From the NCBI GenBank assembly GCA_039208045.1, contig JBCCRH010000259.1, positions 1 through 8,817 of the forward strand: a DNA stretch of 8,817 nt, read 5' to 3'. This DNA comes from JBCCRH01 sp039208045. GTDB taxonomy: Bacteria > Bacteroidota > Bacteroidia > Chitinophagales > Saprospiraceae. Shown here piece after piece: positions 1 to 5,680 of this stretch. The notes beneath the pieces were generated by a model. It made no database searches. It had not been told where the DNA came from and worked only from the letters and a program-made list of their open reading frames with translations. Both the position numbers and the translations under genes were made by a program. Every line of letters begins with the position of its first letter. Position 1 is the stretch's first letter.

Positions 1-1
1 T

Positions 2-1513
2 CGGATTATCCATTCTCTATCCAGTTCTGAGAAGCGCTATTTTAAACTATTCGCTAATGCCAAGAGCGATCGGAACAACAAGTATCTCATCCTTTTTAAT
101 GCCATTGAAGCACAATCCGTTTTTGATGATGATGCCCTACGCCAATTAATTTACGAGGGACAATCCATCCAGAGTCGAAAATATTCGGAACTCAAAGCTT
201 ACTTGTTAGACCTAATTTTGAAGAGCCTGCAAGCTTATGATGAAAAGACCTCTATTAGTTACCGGATGAAGCATATTTTGCAGAGCATCCGCGTGTTGTA
301 CAAGCGGGCTCTATTCGACGACTGTTTTGAATTCCTTCAAAAGGGGTATAAGTTCGCAGAAAAGTACGAACGACACAGTGATGTACTAGCGCTGTGTGAA
401 TGGGAAAAAGAGCTTGCTTATGCAAAAACAGACATCCCCTATCTAGACAAGTCCTTAGAACAGATTCAGACAAGAGAACAAAAGGCTATTGCAGCTATAC
501 AGAATCTAAAAGAGTACCGCGATTTGTTTTTCCAACTATTGGTCAGCTTACGCAAAGACGCTTCCTTGCGCGAACCTGCTGAGCGAGACCGTTTGCGGCA
601 AATGCTGCAAACACCTCTGCTAGAATCGATCGAGCGGGCAGCATCGCACCAAGCGAAAGTGCTTTATCATCGGATTTACGTTTTTTACTACTACATCATT
701 GCCGACTATAACAACTTTTATGAGGAGGGGCTGCGCCTGGTTCATTTAATGGAATCCCAACAACATTTTTTGAAAGAAGAAGTCAAGGAGTACATCTCTG
801 CTCTATCTAATTTGGCAATCAGTTGCATGCGTACTCAGAATTATGTGGCCTTGGAGGCAACCCTCAAGAAGATAAAAGCCATCCATCCGCTCACCAAGGA
901 TGATGAATTAAAAATTCATCGGCAGTACTACACGCTATACTTTAGGTGGTGTATTGATACGGGTAATTTTGAGGAAGGCCTACGGGCATTAGAGCAGCAT
1001 TTTCAGGATATGCCCGCCAACAATGCGCGTCTTTTTGAGACCGATAGCTTTTACTTTCAGTATTTCTACATCTACTTTGGGGTAGGTCAATATGATGAAG
1101 CGCTAGATTACCTCAATAAGTGGCTCAATACGCCTAGAAGTGTTCAGCGGCAAGACTTACAGGGTGTTGCCCGCATTTTAAACCTTATCATCCATTTTGA
1201 GATGGGTAATACGCTGCTGTTGGAATCGCTGCTGCGCGCTACCTACCGCTTTTTGCGCAAGCGGAATAGACTTTATCAATATGAGGAAGCGGTGCTCCAA
1301 TTCATCCAAAGAACCACCAAATTGCAAAGCAGAAAAGAAATGAAAGCCTCTTTTGTAGCTATCAAAGAGCGGTTTGCAGCGCTGCGGGATGATCCTAGAG
1401 AACGATTTATGCTTCAGCTATTTGACCTAGAAGCATGGCTAGAGAGTAAAATTTCCAATACTAGCTTTGCACAGATTAAACTAGAAAAATATAATAGTGG
1501 AGAATTTAACTAG
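2..1513 (+). CDS. Helical-repeat protein of unknown function, 5'-truncated by window
   Basis: The reading frame is open from base 2 to the TAG at 1511-1513, giving about 503 visible residues, so the real start lies upstream of the window. A TTG at 203 could be read as a start, but the 67 codons before it are clearly protein-like and include SEKRYFKLF at visible residues 9-17, so it is not the start. The protein is rich in Leu, Tyr, Phe, Lys and Glu, with many amphipathic helices and recurring Y/F-heavy stretches such as YYYIIADYNNFYEEG. This looks like a TPR-like alpha-solenoid. I see no catalytic motif, no signal peptide in the visible part and no membrane segments. I recall an uncharacterised family with this SEKRYFKLF motif in Saprospiria genomes, but no function. 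The stop overlaps the stop of the convergent small ORF by four bases. Coding status is secure; function is unknown. Confidence 0.88.
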   Translation, partial: RIIHSLSSSEKRYFKLFANAKSDRNNKYLILFNAIEAQSVFDDDALRQLIYEGQSIQSRKYSELKAYLLDLILKSLQAYDEKTSISYRMKHILQSIRVLYKRALFDDCFEFLQKGYKFAEKYERHSDVLALCEWEKELAYAKTDIPYLDKSLEQIQTREQKAIAAIQNLKEYRDLFFQLLVSLRKDASLREPAERDRLRQMLQTPLLESIERAASHQAKVLYHRIYVFYYYIIADYNNFYEEGLRLVHLMESQQHFLKEEVKEYISALSNLAISCMRTQNYVALEATLKKIKAIHPLTKDDELKIHRQYYTLYFRWCIDTGNFEEGLRALEQHFQDMPANNARLFETDSFYFQYFYIYFGVGQYDEALDYLNKWLNTPRSVQRQDLQGVARILNLIIHFEMGNTLLLESLLRATYRFLRKRNRLYQYEEAVLQFIQRTTKLQSRKEMKASFVAIKERFAALRDDPRERFMLQLFDLEAWLESKISNTSFAQIKLEKYNSGEFN

Positions 1514-1722
1514 AATCGACTACTTAAGGTGCGTAAGTTGCGGGACTTCCACGCTCTACTATCATCAAACCGTAGGTCGATTTCGCCGATCGCTCCTGCG
1601 CGAAGATTTTTGTTGGGTAGCGTAGTAAGATTGGCGCCCCCTTTGATCTTTAGCTGCGTGTTGCTAGCAATGGGAGTAATACGGTGCTTCAATTGCGTGA
1701 GGGTATACTTTTTCGTTGCCAT
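1510..1722 (-). CDS. Small peptide with double-glycine leader (RiPP/bacteriocin-precursor-like)
   Basis: This 70-codon ORF starts at ATG (complement of 1720-1722) and ends at TAG (complement of 1510-1512). Residues 1-29 look like a processing leader: a basic start (MATKKYTLTQLKHR), a hydrophobic/polar helix, then LKIKGG with the Gly-Gly pair at 28-29. KGG/IKGG-ended leaders are typical of Bacteroidota RiPP precursors and of substrates of peptidase-containing ABC exporters. The predicted core (30-70) has no cysteine but several Ser and Thr, an acidic patch (EIDLRFDD, 47-54) and a basic C-terminus, so a lanthionine bridge is not possible without Cys. No maturation enzyme or exporter gene lies in the window, so it would be an orphan precursor. 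A shadow ORF lies on the other strand, and coding potential rests mainly on the leader. It may instead be a non-RiPP secreted or hypothetical protein. Confidence 0.5.
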   Translation of the reverse strand: MATKKYTLTQLKHRITPIASNTQLKIKGGANLTTLPNKNLRAGAIGEIDLRFDDSRAWKSRNLRTLSSRF

Positions 1723-1821
1723 GTCAAAAATATTAGAAGTTTAAAACTAGTGTGTGATCCTGCAAATGTCAATTAAAGTAACTGCAAGTAATTTATTACT
1801 CCAAACTAAATATGTATTAAA

Positions 1822-1835
1822 GTCAGAATTCTGAC
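1822..1835 (-). terminator. 14-bp perfect palindrome just after recX, possible weak terminator
   Basis: GTCAGAATTCTGAC is a perfect palindrome that begins four bases after the recX stop codon. As RNA it would form a 5-bp stem with an AATT loop, extendable past one mismatch by three A/T pairs (1818-1820 with 1837-1839). On the recX strand it is followed by TTTAAT, a poor T-tract. It may be a weak terminator or a protein-binding palindrome. Confidence 0.3.
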
Positions 1836-1839
1836 CTTA

Positions 1840-2322
1840 TCAGTGACTATCGGATAACGCGATTTTTTTTACCAACTCCCAAACTAAATGGGATTCAAAC
1901 CCTCGCCGGATTGCGTAGTGCGCAGTTTTGGTTTTTCGCTTAAAGATATCCTCCTCCTTGGCTAAAGATTCATATTTTTTGCTGAGCACCGATTGGAGGG
2001 TAGCCTTATACTCTGCTTCCTCAATTTCTTCCATCCCTTTTTTGATACAATACTTCGAGATCGCGCGCAATTTTAGTTCTTGCAAGATACGATTGCGCCC
2101 CCATTTTTTCATTCTAAATTTACCTCTAACAAACGATTTAGCAAAGCGCTCTTCATTTAAGAAGTTCTCGGTGATTAGCTCCGCCATAATCTCCTCCAAG
2201 GTATCGCCATACACCCCCAGCTCAATCAGCTTGGATCGTACTTCTTGATGGCACCGATCTTGATACACACAATAGCGCTGTAACTTGGCTAAGGCTTCAT
2301 TTTTAGTTAGATATTTTGGCAA
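1840..2322 (-). CDS. recX: RecX family regulatory protein
   Basis: RecX binds the RecA filament and modulates its recombinase and co-protease activity in the cytoplasm. The 160-aa product has the three-helix-repeat pattern of the family. Residues 21-36 read QDRCHQEVRSKLIELG, matching the R-x-x-S/H-x-x-E-L-xx-KL signature. FLNEERFAKSFVRGK (54-68) matches the conserved FLNDxRFA block. WGRNRILQELKLRAIS (74-89) matches the G-xx-RI-xx-EL-xx-KGI block, and RRGFESHLVWELV (139-151) is the usual C-terminal repeat end. Length is normal for the family. The start is TTG: an in-frame TAA lies two codons upstream and the next in-frame Met is deep inside the conserved domain. recA is not in the window. The gene is divergent from mscS, and the long inverted repeat lies between their starts. 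Confidence in family assignment is high. Confidence 0.93.
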   Translation of the reverse strand: MPKYLTKNEALAKLQRYCVYQDRCHQEVRSKLIELGVYGDTLEEIMAELITENFLNEERFAKSFVRGKFRMKKWGRNRILQELKLRAISKYCIKKGMEEIEEAEYKATLQSVLSKKYESLAKEEDIFKRKTKTAHYAIRRGFESHLVWELVKKIALSDSH

Positions 2323-2401
2323 GTGTTAATGTTTTTTTAATATTTATATATCGATTAAGTGTCTTTAGCACACTGCTATCGTCTTTATGAAAGAAGAACC
2401 T

Positions 2402-2579
2402 GAGTAACAGCCAAGGAATAAGTTCCGCATTTTGGCAAGGGGATTTTGCTCTAAGACAAGGCGAAAAACGCAGTCGTCCTCCTCAGGCGGACGACGTCCC
2501 GATAATTATCGGGATTCAACGCAGTATTAGAGCAAAAGAGCCAGCCACAAATCGAGAAGTTATTCTTTGACTGTTACTT
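2402..2579. repeat. 178-bp long imperfect inverted repeat (MITE/REP-like element)
   Basis: The arms 2402-2457 and 2524-2579 are inverted copies that align without gaps at about 40 of 56 positions by hand count. The best blocks are AGTAACAG at the outer end and TTTTGCTCTAA (2444-2454) with TTAGAGCAAAA (2527-2537) at the inner end. The 66-bp centre carries ACAAGGCGAAAAACGCAG (2456-2473), a second AACGCAG (2518-2524) and two further hairpins. The element lies between the starts of recX and mscS, so it probably contains or borders both 5' regions. No ORF of note is present. A second, partial relative lies at the right end of the window. It could be a non-autonomous mobile element, a REP/BIME-type repeat or a structured RNA. 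Confidence 0.75.
2473..2514. repeat. Tandem hairpins inside the inverted-repeat element
   Basis: GTCGTCC (2473-2479) pairs with GGACGAC (2489-2495), and two more C-G pairs form across one mismatch, leaving a 3-nt loop. One base later TCCCGATAATTATCGGGA (2497-2514) is a perfect 18-bp palindrome. Both sit between two AACGCAG direct copies (2467-2473 and 2518-2524). Such GC-rich palindromes could terminate transcription in either direction, but there is no T-tract. Confidence 0.7.
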
Positions 2580-2607
2580 AAAATTAAAACAAAATTAAAA
2601 ATCAATT

Positions 2608-3420
2608 ATGGAGAGTTTGTTTAACCTGGAAGCGCTTAGTTCCTTAGTTACGAGTTACGCCCCAAAAGTGGTAGGTGCCATTTTAACCCTCATCATTGGA
2701 TTTTGGGTCATTGGCCGTATTGTAGGAGTCGTAAAAAGAACGATGGAGCGCCAAAATATTGATGCTACGATTCGTCCCTTCTTAGCCTCATTGATTAGCG
2801 TAGGCTTAAAGGTATTGCTGCTGTTGAGTGTAGCGAGCATGTTTGGTATTGAAACCACTTCTTTTGTAGCTATCTTCAGTGCGTTGGCTTTTGCGATTGG
2901 CTTGGCGCTACAGGGAAGCTTAGGTCATTTTGCTAGTGGTGTTTTATTGTTAGTTTTCAAGCCTTACAAAGTAGGCGACTTGGTAGATATTGGTGGAGGT
3001 AATGTAGGTGAAGTATTAGAAATTCAAGTATTTAACACGGTACTAAAAACGCTAGATAACAAGCGTATCATTGTGCCTAATGGGGTGGTAACCAGTAATG
3101 TGATTACGAATATCTCTGGACAAGGCGAAATTGGTGTGGAGCTGACCTTTGGTATTGGTTACAATGATAGCATCGATCAAGCCCGGGAGATTATTTTGCG
3201 CGTGGGCAAAGAGTGCCCTTGGGTGTTGGAGACTCCTGCACAAGGGGTAGTAGTTGGTTCGTTGGGCGATAGCTCAGTGAATTTGAACACGCGCCCATTC
3301 TGCAAGAGTGAGCACTACTGGGATACCTTTTTCTATATGCAAGAAAATGTGAAGAAAGCTTTTGATGCAGAAGGGGTGAGCATTCCATTCCCGCAAATGG
3401 ATGTACATTTGGATAAGTAA
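2608..3420 (+). CDS. mscS: Small-conductance mechanosensitive channel MscS
   Basis: MscS is an inner-membrane homoheptameric channel that opens under membrane tension and releases solutes on hypo-osmotic shock. The 270-aa product is close to E. coli MscS in length and layout. Hydrophobic segments lie at about 19-43, 58-80 and 86-117. The pore helix is recognisable as FAIGLALQGSLGHFASGVLLLVF split around residues 95-117, matching the GLALQGSL block of E. coli. The cytoplasmic beta domain follows with KPYKVGDLVDIGG (118-130), IIVPNG (154-159) and the C-terminal FPQMDVHL (261-268), the counterpart of the E. coli YPQMDVNF. The ATG at 2608 lies behind an A/T-rich leader with no Shine-Dalgarno, as usual in Bacteroidota. 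A hairpin follows 11 nt after the stop. The gene appears complete and monocistronic. Confidence 0.96.
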   Translation: MESLFNLEALSSLVTSYAPKVVGAILTLIIGFWVIGRIVGVVKRTMERQNIDATIRPFLASLISVGLKVLLLLSVASMFGIETTSFVAIFSALAFAIGLALQGSLGHFASGVLLLVFKPYKVGDLVDIGGGNVGEVLEIQVFNTVLKTLDNKRIIVPNGVVTSNVITNISGQGEIGVELTFGIGYNDSIDQAREIILRVGKECPWVLETPAQGVVVGSLGDSSVNLNTRPFCKSEHYWDTFFYMQENVKKAFDAEGVSIPFPQMDVHLDK

Positions 3421-3431
3421 TGGAAGTGTAG

Positions 3432-3471
3432 CAAGCAAAGTTCTCCAATAGAATATTGGGAACTTTGCTTG
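3432..3471 (+). terminator. Strong hairpin after mscS, probable terminator
   Basis: CAAGCAAAGTTC-TCCAATA (3432-3450) pairs with TATTGGGAACTTTGCTTG (3454-3471), giving an 18-bp stem with a single bulged base and a 3-nt loop. It starts 11 nt after the mscS stop. No clean T-run follows (TCTGCCTTTAG), so termination may be imperfect or the hairpin may protect the mRNA 3' end. Its distal arm overlaps the tRNA promoter. Confidence 0.6.
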
Positions 3472-3499
3472 TCTGCCTTTAGTTTATTCTTTAGCTTTG
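3469..3499 (+). promoter_or_regulatory. Bacteroidota-type sigma promoter for the tRNA
   Basis: TAGCTTTG (3492-3499) is a full match to the Bacteroidota -7 consensus TAnnTTTG. A TTG at 3469-3471 lies 20 nt upstream, the expected distance for the -33 element. Transcription would begin near 3505, about 18 nt before the mature tRNA 5' end. Confidence 0.6.
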
Positions 3500-3522
3500 C
3501 ATGCGCTTTGAAGCGTTTTTTT

Positions 3523-3596
3523 GGTCCCATAGCTCAGTTGGTTAGAGCATCTGACTCATAATCAGAGGGTCCTAGGTTCGAGCCCTAGTGGGACCA
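3523..3596 (+). tRNA. tRNA with CAU anticodon, probably elongator tRNA-Met
   Basis: The 74-nt cloverleaf is complete. The acceptor stem GGTCCCA pairs with TGGGACC (3589-3595), with discriminator A at 3596. The D arm contains AGCTCAGTTGGTTAGAGC. The anticodon stem TCTGA/TCAGA encloses loop CTCATAA, so the anticodon is CAT. The T arm CTAGG-TTCGAGC-CCTAG is perfect. The 3' CCA is not encoded (ACTA follows), as is common in Bacteroidota. The first acceptor pair G-C rules out an initiator-type mismatch. A CAU anticodon could also belong to tRNA-Ile2 with lysidine at position 34; I favour elongator Met from overall similarity but cannot exclude Ile2. A matching promoter and terminator flank it as a single transcription unit. 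Confidence 0.95.
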
Positions 3597-3607
3597 CTAA
3601 TAAGTCT

Positions 3608-3649
3608 GAACAGCTCCGTGCACATACTTGCCAGAGCTGTTCTTTTTTT
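3608..3649 (+). terminator. Intrinsic terminator of the tRNA unit
   Basis: GAACAGCTC (3608-3616) and GAGCTGTTC (3634-3642) form a perfect 9-bp stem with a 17-nt loop, followed directly by seven T residues (3643-3649). It begins 12 nt after the tRNA 3' end. Confidence 0.88.
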
Positions 3650-3666
3650 ACCCAAAATCTTTCCAA

Positions 3667-3822
3667 ATGAATGTCTATGTCATCTACAGCAAAAAGCTAG
3701 ACCGTTACTATATCGGGCAAACCGATCGTAGCACAGAAGTGCGACTAAAAGATCATAATGAAAATACTAGAATTATCGGCTCAAGCATGAGAGTAATGGA
3801 CTTTCTACCAATAAAAATGTAG
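3667..3822 (+). pseudogene. GIY-YIG nuclease-domain remnant, 3'-truncated
   Basis: From the ATG at 3667 the product begins MNVYVIYSKKLDRYYIGQT, which matches the N-terminal GIY-YIG core: the VYVIYS strand, the YYIG strand and a following arginine (R25, in VRLKDHN) that corresponds to the catalytic Arg position. After DHNEN the similarity stops, and the frame ends at 51 residues. Family members of this single-domain (UvrC-like/YhbQ-like) type are usually about 80-100 residues and carry a conserved Glu in the missing part, so the protein lacks metal-binding capacity. The frame can be extended upstream to an ATG at 3628, but that overlaps the tRNA terminator and has no family resemblance. I could not find the missing C-terminal half in other frames downstream. 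It is most likely a decayed gene. Confidence 0.65.
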
Positions 3823-3854
3823 CTTTAAGGTGTACAACGTCTAATATTAGTCTT

Positions 3855-4115
3855 ATGAGTATTACGCAACTCCGACAGCAGGTTCATCAATATGTAGATC
3901 AATTGGATGATGCCTTTCTACAAATTGTTCATTCCATGTTAGATACCTATGCTAAACAGCAGGTACCACTGATGAGAATACCGGGCGTTCCCTCTACTGA
4001 TGAGGAAATAATGGATACCATAGAGCAGTCAGAAGCTCAAATAGAAAGGGGTGAATATTATTCTGTAGAAGAATTAGAGCAAAAGGTGGAGCAATGGCTA
4101 AGTACAAAGTCTTAA
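3855..4115 (+). CDS. Antitoxin-like protein of a RelE/ParE-type module
   Basis: The 86-aa acidic product has an N-terminal helical segment (MSITQLRQQVHQYVDQLDDAFLQIVHSMLDTYAKQQ split over 1-36), a Pro-containing linker (40-47) and a C-terminal acidic helix with EQSEAQIERGEYYSVEELEQ around 57-76. I recall antitoxin-like proteins of this size and layout beside RelE/ParE toxins in Bacteroidota. The toxin frame begins at 4094, inside the last codons of this gene, a 22-nt overlap in another frame that is typical of co-translated antitoxin-toxin pairs. No known DNA-binding fold (RHH, HTH) is obvious, so operator binding is unproven. The ORF is intact while its partner is broken. The family call rests on context plus general resemblance. 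Confidence 0.65.
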   Translation: MSITQLRQQVHQYVDQLDDAFLQIVHSMLDTYAKQQVPLMRIPGVPSTDEEIMDTIEQSEAQIERGEYYSVEELEQKVEQWLSTKS

Positions 4116-4417
4116 CAACCTTACAAGCCGTCAACTAATTACAGCGCATCCTTGATTATATTACCCGAACAGATTCCCTAGGCAAAGCAAGAATAGTAAG
4201 CAAAGGGATTACAAAGACAATTAGGTCGTTAAATACCTTCCCCAAAGGATACTCTGTCTACCACACAACAAAGCAGACTCAGCATACTTACCGATCTATA
4301 CCGAAATGGAACTACTTGATTATTTACAGAGTACAGGAAGATCCACAGACTGTACTGATTGTAGCAATAGCAAGTGCTCGGCAAAGTGAAGAAGAGATCG
4401 AACGATTGCTGAATTAA
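4094..4417 (+). pseudogene. RelE/ParE-type toxin interrupted by an in-frame TAA
   Basis: The frame starts at the ATG of 4094, overlapping the antitoxin end, and runs to the TAA at 4415-4417, 108 codons, with one internal stop: TAA at 4136-4138 (codon 15). On either side the frame reads as a RelE/ParE toxin: MAKYKVLTTLQAVN before it, then LQRILDYITR (helix 1), KGITKTIRSLNTFPKG, a YRSIPKWNYLIIYRV strand pair, and VLIVAIASARQSEEEI at the C-terminus, matching the family pattern of I-x-YI, L-xx-FP-x-G, YR...YxIiYrv and the terminal I-x-x-xR. These toxins cleave mRNA or poison gyrase. There is no in-frame ATG, GTG or TTG soon after the stop to rescue translation. A single substitution (for example CAA to TAA) would explain the break, so inactivation looks recent. 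Confidence 0.8.
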
Positions 4418-4505
4418 CAAGCCGTAGTTTTTATCCCACTATTATTACCGCTTATATAGTTCCAAATTCCTAAATTGGACTTCCAAACTAAATAAGCCAA
4501 AAGAG

Positions 4506-5669
4506 ATGTCAGCTACAACAATTCAAATTCGCTCACCCCACCTCGAAGGGGCAGAAGTCGCCTGGTTTGCACCGCTTTGTAATGGTGATGATGAATTTTT
4601 AGGTCGGCACGATATGCGTTACAAAAGTGACTGGGCCAATACCTCGAATGTACTGCTGACGGCCGACCGCTTGGGGTATCGCAATATTCTGTGTCCCTCT
4701 TCTTATCAAGTAGGGCAGGATACACTGACTTTTGCTTCTGCGGTAGCGCCTCTGACTTCCAACATAAATATCCTAGCGGCTATCCGCTGTGGCGAAGTCC
4801 ATCCGCCAATGCTGGGTAGAGCCATCGCCACGCTGGATCACCTTTTGAAAGGGCGTTTAACGATCAATATTATTTCCTCTGATTTGCCAGGCACAAAATT
4901 GGAGTCTGCCCAGCGCTACCAACGCTCGCGCGAAGTGATTGAAATACTTAAGCAAGGCTGGACGCAGGATTACATTGACTTCAAAGGAGAGTTTTATACC
5001 ATTCAACTAGATACGACCGAGCCAGTAAGGCCTTATCAGCAAAACGGTGGGCCCTTGCTCTATTTTGGAGGCTACTCGCCATCAGCGGTGGATTTGTGTG
5101 CCGAGCATTGCGATGTCTATCTCATGTGGCCCGAAACAGAGGAGCGCCTGGCAGGCCTAATGCAGAATATGAGTGAAAAAGCGGCCAGCTATGGCCGCAA
5201 GGTTGATTTCGGACTGCGCATTCATGTGATTGTGCGCGAGACGGAAGCAGCAGCCAAAGCAGCGGCGGCTCGCCTTATGCATTTTATTAATGATGAAAAA
5301 GGGAAGGAAATCCGAGAGCGTGCGCTGGATGCGCACTCGTATGGTGTTTCTCGGCAGGCGGAGATGCGCAAGCTCTCTAGCGATGATGGCTTTGTGGAGC
5401 CCCATCTCTGGACGGGTATCGGCAGGGCTAGGTCGGGCTGTGGAGGCGCTATCGTAGGCAACCCAGACCAGGTGCTAGCGAAAATTAATCGCTATATGGA
5501 AATGGGTATTCGAGCATTTATTTTTTCGGGCTACCCGCATGCCGATGAGTGCAAGCTGTTCGCCAACTATGTATTGCCCCATATCAAAACCTTTTCTATG
5601 CCAGAGGTGCAAGATCGTAAGCCCGTTATCGTACCAGCAACGCCATTGGGGGCAGGCGTAAGACATTAA
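4506..5669 (+). CDS. SsuD-like FMNH2-dependent alkanesulfonate monooxygenase (LLM class)
   Basis: The 387-aa cytosolic protein belongs to the bacterial luciferase-like flavin monooxygenases and resembles SsuD, which uses FMNH2 and O2 to cleave the C-S bond of organosulfonates to sulfite and an aldehyde. Comparing with E. coli SsuD from memory, active-site residues line up at a constant offset of 12: Trp196 with W208, Arg226 and His228 with R238 and H240 (in FGLRIHVIVRET), Arg297 with R309 (RARSGCGG), and Tyr331 with Y343 (FIFSGYPH). The position of Cys54 is not conserved: the local stretch is PSSYQVGQD with a one-residue insertion. It starts at ATG 4506. The symporter gene begins 11 nt after its stop, implying one operon. 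No FMN reductase (SsuE) or SsuABC transporter is in the window. MsuD, SfnG or a sulfosugar monooxygenase are alternatives within the family, so no symbol is given. Confidence 0.88.
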   Translation: MSATTIQIRSPHLEGAEVAWFAPLCNGDDEFLGRHDMRYKSDWANTSNVLLTADRLGYRNILCPSSYQVGQDTLTFASAVAPLTSNINILAAIRCGEVHPPMLGRAIATLDHLLKGRLTINIISSDLPGTKLESAQRYQRSREVIEILKQGWTQDYIDFKGEFYTIQLDTTEPVRPYQQNGGPLLYFGGYSPSAVDLCAEHCDVYLMWPETEERLAGLMQNMSEKAASYGRKVDFGLRIHVIVRETEAAAKAAAARLMHFINDEKGKEIRERALDAHSYGVSRQAEMRKLSSDDGFVEPHLWTGIGRARSGCGGAIVGNPDQVLAKINRYMEMGIRAFIFSGYPHADECKLFANYVLPHIKTFSMPEVQDRKPVIVPATPLGAGVRH

Positions 5670-5680
5670 AACAAACCACT

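Noticed and set aside
203..1513. Start of the first gene at TTG 203.
   Set aside because: The frame is open and protein-like back to base 2, with the SEKRYFKLF motif upstream, so the gene enters from outside the window.
1724..1731. TATTTTTG on the minus strand as a -7 promoter box for the small peptide.
   Set aside because: It lies two bases before the ATG and has no -33 partner at the right distance, so it would give an almost leaderless transcript.
1529..1744. 71-codon plus-strand ORF opposite the GG-leader peptide.
   Set aside because: It is the antisense shadow of the peptide ORF, ends in a hydrophobic stretch without any recognisable motif, and the leader signal supports the minus strand.
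2561..2569. TATTCTTTG as the mscS -7 box.
   Set aside because: The spacer between TA and TTTG is three instead of two bases and no -33 element was found.
3628..3666. Upstream start for the GIY-YIG remnant.
   Set aside because: The added residues are encoded by the tRNA terminator hairpin and T-run.
4418..4505. Possible operator CCAAATTCCTAAATTGG upstream of the SsuD-like gene.
   Set aside because: Symmetry is imperfect (one mismatched pair in a short A/T-rich sequence), and I see no consensus promoter with it; chance is likely.
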